Origin: Clostridia bacterium
GTDB taxonomy: Bacteria > Bacillota > Clostridia > Christensenellales > CAG-138
Direction: 5' to 3'
Length of the DNA: 36,155 nucleotides
Assembly: GCA_016293975.1 (NCBI GenBank)
Contig: JAEDCW010000012.1
Location: forward strand, 1 to 36,155
The notes beneath the pieces were generated by a model. That model was not told where the DNA came from. It was given only the letters and a program-made list of their open reading frames with translations, and ran no database searches. Numbering within the stretch: the first letter of the stretch is position 1; each line of letters starts with the position of its first letter. This document shows, piece by piece, positions 9,289 to 16,943 of this stretch. A program made the translations under genes and the position numbers.

Positions 9289-9419
9289 CGATCTTCTTTA
9301 AACAGACCCTGCCCCGGCACTACCACCGAGGCATAATCACACACACTTCCTCACCTCTGCAAGATTCGGAGCACAGACACTAACAGACCGCCCCACGATC
9401 CGTATCAGCAGTCGGGGCA

Positions 9420-9561
9420 GGGGCGAAGCCCCATAACCTATTCATCCCCTTCCCTTGAGGGAAGGGGCAGGGGGTTGGGTGTGTATGATAAGTGAGCGGT
9501 TACTTTGGGGCGAAGCCCACAACGATCAAGTGAGACTGCCGCCACAAGGGGCGAAGCGCCC
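9420..9561. repeat. Cluster of short GC-rich hairpins
   Basis: GGGGC-GAA-GCCCC at 9420-9432, a perfect 10-bp stem with a TG loop at 9446-9467, GGGC-GAA-GCCC at 9508-9518, and GGGCG-AAG-CGCCC at 9549-9561. The repeated GGGGCGAAGC unit is the common feature. This resembles small non-coding repeat units seen between genes in many Clostridia, but I cannot name a family. Confidence 0.6.
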
Positions 9562-9689
9562 AATAAATCGAGCTTCCACAACGCGTAGCGTATTCCAAGC
9601 GGCGGCACAAACTCTCTTTTGGGCAAATGATTCCTAAAATGCGGAACGCAAAAAACTTCCTCTATACCCATGAGTTTTTTTCAATATGG

Positions 9690-9718
9690 TTATCAACAAT
9701 GGAATTCTGTGGTAATAT
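9690..9718 (+). promoter_or_regulatory. Candidate promoter of cysS
   Basis: TTATCA (9690-9695), 17 bp, TAATAT (9713-9718). It implies a short leader of about 25 nt ahead of the cysS ATG at 9750. Confidence 0.55.
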
Positions 9719-9749
9719 TATATTTGAAACAAAAAATGGAGAATTCATT

Positions 9750-11147
9750 ATGCGTTTATACAACACCATGACTAAGAAGAAGGAAGAGTTCGTTCCGATA
9801 CGGGAGGGAAAGGTCAGCATGTATGTCTGCGGCCCTACCGTCTACAGCTTCATCCACATCGGCAACGCTCGTCCCCTCATCGTATTCGACACACTCAGAC
9901 GTTATCTGGAATATAGGGGCTATGAAGTGACGTTTGTACAGAACTTTACGGACGTAGACGACAAGCTCATAAGGCGCGCCAACGAGGACAACACGACAGT
10001 TGCAGAGGTCGCCGAGCACTTTATAAATGAGTATCGCACCGATTCGGAAGCACTCCATGTCAGGCCGGCGACAATTTGCCCGAGGGCGACTGAGCACATC
10101 GACGACATAATAGGACTTGTGAGCCGCCTCATTGAACTCGGTCATGCCTATGTTGCCGAGAACGGAGACGTTTACTTTGCAGTAAGGAGCTATCCTGCCT
10201 ATGGAAAGCTCTCGGGGCAGTCTATCGAGTCGCTCGAAAGTGGCGCAAGGATAGACCCGAGCGACATCAAGCAGGACCCGCTCGATTTTGCGCTGTGGAA
10301 GAGTGCTAAGCCCGGCGAGCCTTCTTGGGATTCACCCTGGGGCAAGGGTCGTCCCGGCTGGCATATAGAGTGCTCCGCAATGAGCATGAACATATTGGGC
10401 AAGACGTTCGACATTCACGCGGGCGGAGTCGACTTGATTTTCCCGCATCACGAGAACGAGATAGCTCAAAGCGAAGCCGCGACAGGCGTGGATTTTGCGC
10501 ACTACTGGCTGCACAACGGGCATATAAACGTCAACAACAGGAAGATGAGCAAGAGCGAGGGCAACTTCTTCAACGTGAGGGACATCACGTTGCACTTTGA
10601 ACCCGATGTGCTCAGGCTCTTCATGCTGACCGCCCACTACAGGACGCCCGTCAACTTCTCCGAGGAGCCAATGGAACAGGCGGAAGCGGCGTTGTTGCGC
10701 ATAAGGACTGCCGCGGAGAGGATAAATGAAGCTCGGTTCACCGACACGCCTAACGAGGCGGAGGAAAGCGAGTTTATAAAGGGTATAGAGACCACTCGCG
10801 CGGCGTTTATTGAGGCAATGGATGACGACCTCAACACTGCAGATGCGTTGGGTGTGCTGTTCGACTTTGTGCGCATTGCAAACTCATTCGTCACCGAGCC
10901 GAGGAGCGAACGCGCGGTAAAAGCGGCAAAGGATATGCTTTTCGAGCTCACGGGCGTGCTGGGTATTGACCCGTCACCCAAAAAGAGTGAATTCCCGGCA
11001 GAGGCCGAAGCGCTTCTCGTTGAACGCACGGAAGCCCGAAAGCAGAAGGATTTCAAACGTGCGGACGAGATAAGAGGTCAGCTTCGCGACATGGGCTTCG
11101 CGGTAGAGGACACGCCGCAGGGCGCAAAGCTTAAAAGAATTGACTGA
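9750..11147 (+). CDS. cysS: Cysteine--tRNA ligase
   Basis: Charges tRNA-Cys. The class I signature appears as FIHIGNARP (HIGH-type) and KMSKSEGN (KMSKS); zinc ligands are the CGPTVY cysteine, the CSAMSM cysteine and the HHENE residues. DIHAGGVDLIFPHHENE is highly characteristic. The reading frame is open back to 9627, but the first 41 residues are unlike CysRS and precede the predicted transcription start. ATG 9750 has GGAG 8 bp upstream and gives 465 residues, the standard length. It is probably co-transcribed with the two downstream genes. Confidence 0.96.
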   Translation: MRLYNTMTKKKEEFVPIREGKVSMYVCGPTVYSFIHIGNARPLIVFDTLRRYLEYRGYEVTFVQNFTDVDDKLIRRANEDNTTVAEVAEHFINEYRTDSEALHVRPATICPRATEHIDDIIGLVSRLIELGHAYVAENGDVYFAVRSYPAYGKLSGQSIESLESGARIDPSDIKQDPLDFALWKSAKPGEPSWDSPWGKGRPGWHIECSAMSMNILGKTFDIHAGGVDLIFPHHENEIAQSEAATGVDFAHYWLHNGHINVNNRKMSKSEGNFFNVRDITLHFEPDVLRLFMLTAHYRTPVNFSEEPMEQAEAALLRIRTAAERINEARFTDTPNEAEESEFIKGIETTRAAFIEAMDDDLNTADALGVLFDFVRIANSFVTEPRSERAVKAAKDMLFELTGVLGIDPSPKKSEFPAEAEALLVERTEARKQKDFKRADEIRGQLRDMGFAVEDTPQGAKLKRID

Positions 11148-11175
11148 CAATTAAATAACTACCAAGGAGAAGAAA

Positions 11176-11694
11176 ATGCCGTACATGAATTTGTTGCTGA
11201 CAGCGAATACTTCAAACTTCTTATCGGAAAAGATGTTTGCCATTCTCTACTTGGGGCTTGCGTTTTACTTCGTCATTTCGGCGATAATCGCAAAGGGCTC
11301 GCTCTTTGACATGTCAAAGATGAAAGAGGAAAACATACCCGACGTCAAGAGAGTTACGAGACTGTTGTTGTTTGCCTCGTCCGCACTGCTTCTCGCGGCG
11401 GGACTTATCGACCTGCTGACGGATTGGTTTTCGGAAGGCTCAAAAATCGCTTGGCTAAACATGGTGCTCGGTGTGCTTGCGATAATACCGCTCTTCTTGG
11501 TCGTACCTCTCACCAGAAAGTACCAAGACCCGGAGAAGGCGACAAAAGTAGCGCCTCCCAGAAGCGCAACAAGGAAGAATACCGTACAAAGTGCCGAGGA
11601 AGAGGTGTCTTCCGAGTTTAAGTCCACATCGACAGAGTATCCGAGGACGGCAGAGAATGTAGACGATGGCTCGGCGGAAAGGAAGTTCTTTTAA
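11176..11694 (+). CDS. Small integral membrane protein of unknown function
   Basis: I do not recognise a family. The 172-residue product has about three hydrophobic segments (near residues 20-40, 62-80 and 92-112), the last two separated by a short polar loop. A hydrophilic cytoplasmic-type tail of about 55 residues follows, rich in Lys, Ser, Glu and Thr. AAGGAG sits 7 bp upstream of the ATG. It begins 28 bp after cysS and its TAA is 1 bp from the start of the sortase lipoprotein gene, so translational coupling with that envelope protein is likely. A role alongside the sortase is inferred from position only. Confidence 0.75.
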   Translation: MPYMNLLLTANTSNFLSEKMFAILYLGLAFYFVISAIIAKGSLFDMSKMKEENIPDVKRVTRLLLFASSALLLAAGLIDLLTDWFSEGSKIAWLNMVLGVLAIIPLFLVVPLTRKYQDPEKATKVAPPRSATRKNTVQSAEEEVSSEFKSTSTEYPRTAENVDDGSAERKFF

Positions 11695-11695
11695 T

Positions 11696-12985
11696 ATGAA
11701 GTGTGCGCATTTGCTAAAGCGAATAGCTTGTGTATTGCTTGCGGTAATAACGCTTTCCGTTACAGCGTGTGCCGGCGTCTCAGTGGATGTCTCGCCTACG
11801 CCAACGATGCCGGTTGAAACGCCGACGCCGACACCTATTCCCACGCCCACGCCCACGCCCACGCCCATTCCCACTCCGACACCCACTCCCGAGCCCATGA
11901 TGGCGGTCAAGGTCATAGAGACCTGCGATTTCCTCGTATCTCCCGAGAATAGCGCAGATAAAGTTACGGGGGCAAGGAGGCTGTCGATAGATACGCTTGC
12001 ACTGCTGATTGCCGAAGAGGGCAGCTATTACAAGGTACAGTACGCCAAGCTCACAGGCTATATTCTCAAGGAGTTTGCGGAGATTTCGGGCCAGGCATCC
12101 GAGGAGCTCATGGGTCTGAAGCTGCCCGAATTCCCCGAGGACAAGGCTATGACAGCCGAGGAGCGCACGACTACGGAGCTTTCGTATCTGCGCGTGTATC
12201 CTTACACCGATTCCGAGCGCGTTGCCGAGTGCCCCGAGATACCGAGAGGCTCTGACGTGACTGTGATAGCCGTTGCAGGCAGCTTCTACAAGGTTACTTA
12301 CAATAACTGTACGGGCTATATAACCAAGTCGAGCTTCAACGAACACACAGATTCCGACGGCTCAGGTGGAAGCCAGACCTACTCTGCGCCTACAGGTCCG
12401 AAGAATGCGGGCTATGTAAGGCAGGGCTATCTTTGGGCAAAAAGCAGGCGTGCCGATACACGAGGCTTCATAGCCATCCCCGGAACGAATATCTCCTACC
12501 CGATCATGCTCGACCCATCGGCACAGAATTTCTACCACAGTCACACATGGCTCGGAAAGCCGAGTTCGAGAGGCGCTATTTACCTCTACAGAGAGCCCAA
12601 CGCCAAGCTCATACACGTCATCGGGCACAACAGCAGAAACTCCGGCACCATGTTCCATCAGCTTCACTCTATACAGAACAGCCTCAAGAAGAACCCCGGC
12701 GGCAATAAGACCGTCTATATGTATCTTGCGGGCAAGACGACTTGGAAGATATGGGCATTCTATGAGACCCCTGCGGACGAGCCTGCATCGACGCTCACGA
12801 ATATAGTCAACACGCTCAACCCGACCCAGTCGTGGATTGACTCACAGCTCGCACGCAGCGAGGCAGATCTCGGCGTAGGAGCGACAGCAGGAAACCAGCT
12901 TGCGGTGCTCATCACCTGCGGAGACAGGTACGATAGCTTCACAGCTCAGTCGAGACTCTACATATTCCTAAAGGCGGTAGGTTGA
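11696..12985 (+). CDS. Lipoprotein with Pro-Thr linker, SH3-like region and class B sortase domain
   Basis: Predicted envelope transpeptidase anchored by lipid. Start 11696 (AAGGAAG about 10 bp upstream) gives a clean lipoprotein signal with lipobox VTAC (Cys25); the frame extends to 11666 but without a good ribosome binding site. Then come a Pro-Thr-rich linker (about 34-66), two SH3b-like repeats ending in LTGYILKEF and CTGYITKSSF (about 68-215), and a C-terminal SrtB-type domain (about 240-429). The sortase triad is present: His311 in VIGHNSR, Cys408 in LITCGD, Arg420 in AQSRLYIF. Class B sortases usually have a plain N-terminal membrane anchor; the lipobox and accessory regions are unusual. 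No sorting-signal substrate (LPXTG or NPQTN type) is in the window. A paralogous sortase domain lies at 21425-23455. Confidence 0.88.
   Translation: MKCAHLLKRIACVLLAVITLSVTACAGVSVDVSPTPTMPVETPTPTPIPTPTPTPTPIPTPTPTPEPMMAVKVIETCDFLVSPENSADKVTGARRLSIDTLALLIAEEGSYYKVQYAKLTGYILKEFAEISGQASEELMGLKLPEFPEDKAMTAEERTTTELSYLRVYPYTDSERVAECPEIPRGSDVTVIAVAGSFYKVTYNNCTGYITKSSFNEHTDSDGSGGSQTYSAPTGPKNAGYVRQGYLWAKSRRADTRGFIAIPGTNISYPIMLDPSAQNFYHSHTWLGKPSSRGAIYLYREPNAKLIHVIGHNSRNSGTMFHQLHSIQNSLKKNPGGNKTVYMYLAGKTTWKIWAFYETPADEPASTLTNIVNTLNPTQSWIDSQLARSEADLGVGATAGNQLAVLITCGDRYDSFTAQSRLYIFLKAVG
11840..11863 (+). repeat. CCCACG hexamer tandem repeat within the Pro-Thr linker
   Basis: Four perfect head-to-tail CCCACG units, each encoding Pro-Thr in frame, flanked by imperfect copies. 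Slippage would change linker length by whole Pro-Thr units without a frameshift. Confidence 0.85.
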
Positions 12986-13066
12986 CAGGTAAAGTATAAA
13001 AAATGCGGCAATCAATACCCGTGTCGAAGCTTGTTTCGGTAAGAGTGCCGCCCGTGAGAATAAAAG

Positions 13067-13104
13067 AAAACAGCTTTCTGCCGAGGGAAGCTGTTTTGTT
13101 TTTG
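13067..13104. terminator. Bidirectional terminator between sortase and exonuclease genes
   Basis: A 12-bp stem (13067-13078 with 13086-13097, one T-G wobble) with a 7-nt loop. T-rich tails follow on both strands, so it can end both the plus-strand sortase transcript and the convergent exonuclease transcript. Confidence 0.8.
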
Positions 13105-13144
13105 CGTTGTCAAGATTGTTAATCAATAGCGAGAATCGCAAAAA

Positions 13145-14056
13145 CTACTGCGTCTTTTTATGCTCTGCTTCCCAAAGCTTCTGCGAATAGTAGTTTCTCA
13201 CGGTCTGATCGGCGACATACAAGAATGCGCTGAGCCTCCATGCGCCGTCCTTAGTGAGAGACGCCTTTACCCTAGCAAGGTAATCCCCATGTTTTTTGCA
13301 GTAGGTGATGCCTATTGCCTTTGAGGGGCTGTGCTGAATCCAACCCTCTATCGGCAATTCAAAACCGCATACGGGACAGGCAAAGCCTATCTGCTTCCTC
13401 GCCGCGAGCGCCTTTTCCCTCGTGGGAAAGCCGTAAAGCACCGTATTGAAAACGTGGGAGTTTGAGAATACCGTCCTCGTCTTTATGGGCGAGAAGTATT
13501 CCTTAATGCCCGTCTCAAGGTCGAGATGCTTTGCTACAAGCGCTGTGTGATACGCATCGTTGTGGGCGTTGTGGGCGCTGACTAACTGCTCTATGCCGAA
13601 AAACTCCATAGCCGACGACAATGAGCGCTGATTCATGTCGCCCTGAGTCTGACGCGAGTATATGAGCTGGAGATTGTACCACGGGGGGAGCCAACCGGCA
13701 TCTAATTTGTGCAGGCGGAGATTATCCAACAACATGGGTATATCATCCCTGCCCCATGTGAGAAGCACGCAGTCGTCGCCACACCATTGCCTAAAGTGGC
13801 TTATCGCCGTATCAAACGGAAAGCCCATGGAGAGCGCAGATTGAGTTATACCCGTTATGCGCTTTACTCTGCTTTGGAGCTTTTTATAGTACTTCGGGGC
13901 GATGTAAATGGAAAAATCGTCGACTATTTCCAGTCGCTCGTTGAGCATGTATGCACCTATTTGGATTATTTCACCGACAAGTACGAATGGCTTCCGTTTA
14001 GCGCACTGCTTTGAAAAAGGCTGATTCCATTCCATGTCGAGGATACAGTATCTCAT
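13145..14056 (-). CDS. DEDDh-family 3'-5' exonuclease with C-terminal zinc-ribbon-like region
   Basis: Predicted DnaQ-like exonuclease, 303 residues. The first catalytic pair is LDMEW (Asp7, Glu9); the middle Asp lies in TWGRDD (104/105); the last motif is HNAHNDAYHTA with His162 and Asp167 in H-x4-D spacing. The nuclease domain covers about residues 1-180. The C-terminal part carries CPVC (227-230) and YCKKHG (252-257), which look like a four-ligand zinc ribbon, perhaps for nucleic acid binding. GGGGTG precedes the ATG. Substrate (RNA or DNA) is not evident from sequence. Confidence 0.87.
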   Translation of the reverse strand: MRYCILDMEWNQPFSKQCAKRKPFVLVGEIIQIGAYMLNERLEIVDDFSIYIAPKYYKKLQSRVKRITGITQSALSMGFPFDTAISHFRQWCGDDCVLLTWGRDDIPMLLDNLRLHKLDAGWLPPWYNLQLIYSRQTQGDMNQRSLSSAMEFFGIEQLVSAHNAHNDAYHTALVAKHLDLETGIKEYFSPIKTRTVFSNSHVFNTVLYGFPTREKALAARKQIGFACPVCGFELPIEGWIQHSPSKAIGITYCKKHGDYLARVKASLTKDGAWRLSAFLYVADQTVRNYYSQKLWEAEHKKTQ

Positions 14057-14081
14057 TGCGCACCCCGTAATTATTTACCAT

Positions 14082-14110
14082 AGTATAGCACATTAGAGGG
14101 TATGAGTAAA
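14082..14110 (-). promoter_or_regulatory. Promoter of the exonuclease gene
   Basis: Minus strand TTTACT (14110-14105), 17 bp, TATACT (14087-14082), about 25 bp before the ATG. Confidence 0.65.
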
Positions 14111-14317
14111 CGCCATGCGGACATGTAAAAAAGTAAAGTCATTTTCAAAGTGTGTAATACAGCAATCAGTCTACACAGGCTCGATTTTCCGACAGAAAGT
14201 GATAGTTTTAGGGCGACGTAATTGTCAAGGAATAACATAGAATTGCAGAATATCTTAAGTAAAATACTCAGTCAGCAATTTTACATGGAAAAAATGTATT
14301 TTTATTGCAGATAGCCG

Positions 14318-14346
14318 TTGACTTTAATTGCGACGTTGTGTAACAT
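14318..14346 (+). promoter_or_regulatory. Promoter of the LytTR regulator gene
   Basis: TTGACT (14318-14323), 17 bp, TAACAT (14341-14346). The predicted start of transcription (about 14352-14354) coincides with the ATG at 14353, so the message may be leaderless. In the 296-bp gap between the divergent genes (14057-14352), an 8-bp direct repeat ATTGCAGA occurs at 14242 and 14304; nothing else was recognised. Confidence 0.6.
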
Positions 14347-14352
14347 TAATAT

Positions 14353-15066
14353 ATGATTAATATACTAGTATGGGATAAGGATACCGAATTTCTTGAGAGA
14401 CTCGCGTTGCGAATGAAGCGTTGTTCAGCATATGCCGGGAAAGATCTTGCCATAACGCTAAGTGACACGCAGAGCAAAGCAATAGAGCTGCTTTCCGACA
14501 GGGATTTCGATATGGCTTTTATCAATTACACCTGTGACAACGATGACGAAAATCAAGTCGCGCAGTACATAATTCATAATAAGCCCGACGTTGCAATAGT
14601 GTTTACATTCTCGGTGGGGACACCTTTAGAGGGCTGTCATAAGTATATCCCTCTTGCCATAGTGTCTAAGGAGAGGATGAAGGTCGACTTTATAGATACG
14701 TTCAGCGCGTATCTGTCTGCCTCTGATGCCAGGGGAAGAGCATTCTTGTTGGTTAAAAGGGGCATTATGCGGAGCCTCCCGTATGCGAGAATTCAATGGT
14801 TTGAATCGGAGGCGCATAAAATAATCATACATATGCTTGGCGACGAGTGCGTATCGTTCACGGGGAAGCTCGACGATCTGCTTTTGAGGCTTCCCAAGGG
14901 TATGTTCGTGCGCTGTCATCAGAGTTATATAGTTAACATTTCCCACATAAGGCGCGTTGACAGCTCACACAACCTCATCATACTGTATTCCGGCGTTATG
15001 ATACCCGTGAGCCGCACCGCGAAGAAAGGCGTTTTGGCGGAGATCAAAAAGCAACGGCAATTCTGA
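14353..15066 (+). CDS. LytTR-type DNA-binding regulator with degenerate receiver domain
   Basis: Predicted transcription regulator of 237 residues. The C-terminal part (about 135-237) is a LytTR domain: the key string FVRCHQSYIVNISHIRRVD and the terminal IPVSRTAKKGV match the family. The N-terminal part (1-120) has a receiver-like pattern (ILVWDKD at the acidic pocket, FINYT where FLDI is expected), but the phospho-acceptor position reads Asn58, so phosphorylation at that site is not possible. No histidine kinase gene is adjacent. No ribosome binding site precedes the ATG, and the promoter places the transcript start at or very near it. A phosphorylation-independent, possibly ligand- or protein-controlled regulator is inferred. 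Confidence 0.85.
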   Translation: MINILVWDKDTEFLERLALRMKRCSAYAGKDLAITLSDTQSKAIELLSDRDFDMAFINYTCDNDDENQVAQYIIHNKPDVAIVFTFSVGTPLEGCHKYIPLAIVSKERMKVDFIDTFSAYLSASDARGRAFLLVKRGIMRSLPYARIQWFESEAHKIIIHMLGDECVSFTGKLDDLLLRLPKGMFVRCHQSYIVNISHIRRVDSSHNLIILYSGVMIPVSRTAKKGVLAEIKKQRQF

Positions 15067-15095
15067 GGACACGGTACGGTCGTTGCCGCAAATCG

Positions 15096-15124
15096 TTGAC
15101 AATAGCTTAATGGCTTTGTATAAT
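15096..15124 (+). promoter_or_regulatory. Consensus promoter of the ABC-F gene
   Basis: TTGACA (15096-15101), 17 bp, TATAAT (15119-15124): a perfect vegetative promoter. It starts a leader of nearly 190 nt, far longer than other leaders here, fitting a gene that is always initiated but conditionally terminated. Confidence 0.9.
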
Positions 15125-15149
15125 ACTTCTAAACGAGAGGGGTGAAAAG

Positions 15150-15161
15150 GTGAGAAAATAA
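15150..15161 (+). CDS. Three-codon upstream ORF (Met-Arg-Lys) in the ABC-F leader
   Basis: GTG-AGA-AAA-TAA with a strong AGAGGGG ribosome binding site (15136-15142) 7 bp upstream, about 20 nt into the transcript. It has the position of a regulatory leader ORF whose ribosome occupancy would sense translation inhibitors. A longer alternative in another frame is the ATG ORF 15175-15306 (43 codons plus stop), which lacks a ribosome binding site and runs through the terminator. Confidence 0.45.
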   Translation: MRK

Positions 15162-15167
15162 TCTGTG

Positions 15168-15216
15168 TTCGCAAATGAATATGCAGTTCGACGCTGTCGG
15201 ACTTGTTTTGTGCGAA
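15168..15216 (+). promoter_or_regulatory. Leader stem-loop downstream of the mini-ORF
   Basis: TTCGCA (15168-15173) can pair with TGCGAA (15211-15216), enclosing a second stem (15185-15191 with 15197-15203, one wobble, CGCTG loop). It starts 6 nt after the mini-ORF stop, within reach of a ribosome stalled there, and may take part in an alternative fold. Confidence 0.5.
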
Positions 15217-15271
15217 TTCGGATTATACTTTTGCCACCGCATTACATTTATTTTGGTTGTATTGAGTTGGT

Positions 15272-15302
15272 CTGTTTTCCGCATATGGGAAACAGTTTTT
15301 TT
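15272..15302 (+). terminator. Attenuator terminator ahead of the ABC-F gene
   Basis: A 9-bp stem (15272-15280 with 15287-15295, one T-G wobble), loop GCATAT, then seven Ts. It lies between the consensus promoter and the ABC-F ribosome binding site (GGAGG at 15312-15316), so it must be bypassed for expression. The preceding gene cannot be its main target because the strong promoter lies in between. Confidence 0.85.
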
Positions 15303-15321
15303 ATAGATAAAGGAGGCAAGC

Positions 15322-16863
15322 ATGCTTCAATTGACAAATATCAGCATCAATATGCTCAGAGATAACAAGACGATAATAGAAGGGCTCAATCTCGTAGTCA
15401 ACGACGGCGAAAAGGCGGCGCTGATTGGCGAAGAGGGCAACGGGAAGTCAACTCTCCTGCGTTGGATAATGGACCCGAAATCCGTAAAGGACTATGCTCA
15501 CGTTACGGGCTCTGTCTATACGGGAAACGCCAAATGCGGCTATCTCCCCCAGGAGCTTCCAATCGCACTGCGCGCAAAAACGGTATATGACTATATGTGC
15601 GATGCCTGCGTCATAGACGAAAAGACGCCGCGCGAGGTGAGCCGCATATGCAGACAGCTTGGGCTCGAAATGGAGACGCTGTATTCACAGCAGAGCATGG
15701 GTACGCTTTCGGGCGGCGAGAGGATAAAGCTGCAACTTGCGGGGCTCCTGCTCGACGGCTGTGACACGCTATTGCTCGACGAGCCTTCAAACGACATAGA
15801 CATACCTACGCTCGAGTGGCTCGAGAAGTTCATGCTTGAGAGCAAAGCAACAGTGCTCTACATATCGCACGACGAAGTACTGCTTGAGCGTACCGCAGAG
15901 CTGATAATCCACGTTGAGCAGGTCAGGAGAAAGACGATACCTCGCGTTACCGTTGCACGACAGCCGTACCGCAAATACATGGACGAGAGGGCGGCGAGAA
16001 TGGAGAAAACCGAACAGATATCGAGGTTTGAACACGCCGAGTTTAAAAAGAAAAAGCAACGCTATCTATCGATATACCAGGCAGTCGAGAGCGCACAAGG
16101 CTCAATTACCAGGCAGGACCCGAGCACGGGGCGGCTATTAAAAAAGAAGATGCACAGCGTAAAATCCCTTGGCAAGCGGCTCGACAAGGAGGAAGAAGAG
16201 CTTACGGCCATGCCTGAAGCCGAGTGGGCGATACTCCCTAAATTCGACGAGGGAATAGAGCTAATAAACGGCAAGGTGGTGCTCGACCTATCGATTAATG
16301 AGCTCCGCGTATCCGAAAGACTGCTTGCACGCAATATACAGCTAAACGTAACGGGGCCCGAGCACATATGCATCATAGGGAAAAACGGCTGTGGCAAGAC
16401 GACGCTCCTAAAGCAGATCGCGGAAACTCTTCTGCCCCGGAGGGACATAAACGCCGCCTATATGCCACAGAGCTACGATGATATGCTCGACCCATCGCTG
16501 TTCCCGGTCGAATATCTGGCTCCTAACGGCGACAAGGATTCCGTCACCAGAGCGCGCATATACCTCGGAAGCATGAAATACACAACAGACGAGATGTCGC
16601 ACAAGATAAGCGAGCTTTCGGGCGGTCAAAGGGCGAAGCTTTTGCTCCTCAATATGATACTCAACGATGCAAACGTTTTGATACTCGACGAGCCTACGCG
16701 CAATTTCAGCCCTCTTTCAGCACCTGCGGTGAGGGAATTGCTTGCAAACTTCCCCGGTGCGATAATATCGGCCTCCCACGACCGCCGTTACATTGGGGCT
16801 ATCGCTACCGCTGTCTATGAGCTGACGCAGAACGGTCTCAGGCGGATAGACTTTTCGCTGTAA
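15322..16863 (+). CDS. ABC-F ATPase, putative ribosome-protection (antibiotic resistance) protein
   Basis: Soluble protein with two ATPase domains and no membrane segments, 513 residues. NBD1: Walker A GEEGNGKST (36-44), signature LSGGE (129-133), Walker B LLLDEPSND, switch His in ISHDE. The inter-domain linker (about 200-300) is charged and partly coiled, as in ABC-F proteins that reach the ribosomal E site. NBD2: Walker A GKNGCGKTT, signature LSGGQ, Walker B LILDEPTRNFSPLS, SASHD. Known members displace antibiotics from the peptidyl transferase region or tune translation. The attenuator-type leader strongly suggests induction by ribosome-targeting drugs. Drug specificity cannot be assigned. 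GGAGG is 5 bp from the ATG. Confidence 0.9.
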   Translation: MLQLTNISINMLRDNKTIIEGLNLVVNDGEKAALIGEEGNGKSTLLRWIMDPKSVKDYAHVTGSVYTGNAKCGYLPQELPIALRAKTVYDYMCDACVIDEKTPREVSRICRQLGLEMETLYSQQSMGTLSGGERIKLQLAGLLLDGCDTLLLDEPSNDIDIPTLEWLEKFMLESKATVLYISHDEVLLERTAELIIHVEQVRRKTIPRVTVARQPYRKYMDERAARMEKTEQISRFEHAEFKKKKQRYLSIYQAVESAQGSITRQDPSTGRLLKKKMHSVKSLGKRLDKEEEELTAMPEAEWAILPKFDEGIELINGKVVLDLSINELRVSERLLARNIQLNVTGPEHICIIGKNGCGKTTLLKQIAETLLPRRDINAAYMPQSYDDMLDPSLFPVEYLAPNGDKDSVTRARIYLGSMKYTTDEMSHKISELSGGQRAKLLLLNMILNDANVLILDEPTRNFSPLSAPAVRELLANFPGAIISASHDRRYIGAIATAVYELTQNGLRRIDFSL

Positions 16864-16943
16864 CCGGGAGAATTTGCATCATATCCATACCTCCTGCGGA
16901 TACTAAGTGTACTTATCATGCACTAAGCCACCCGGGAGGAAAC

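Larger units (their letters stand above)
9178..9626 (+). other. Non-coding, hairpin- and repeat-rich intergenic region
   Basis: No convincing gene lies in these roughly 450 bp: reading frames are short, without ribosome binding sites or recognisable protein motifs. The content is one copy of a dispersed repeat (9262-9288) and several small GC-rich hairpins between 9420 and 9561. I looked for a T-box before cysS and saw no T-box core sequence. Confidence 0.6.

Noticed and set aside
9178..9749. T-box leader ahead of cysS
   Set aside because: No T-box core sequence or specifier stem was found, and the likely promoter leaves only about 25 nt of leader.
9627..9749. CysRS N-terminal extension from ATG 9627
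   Set aside because: The extra 41 residues do not resemble CysRS and precede the predicted transcription start.
11820..11895. Short tandem repeats resembling a CRISPR or non-coding array
   Set aside because: The units are in-frame Pro-Thr codons in the sortase lipoprotein, with no spacers.
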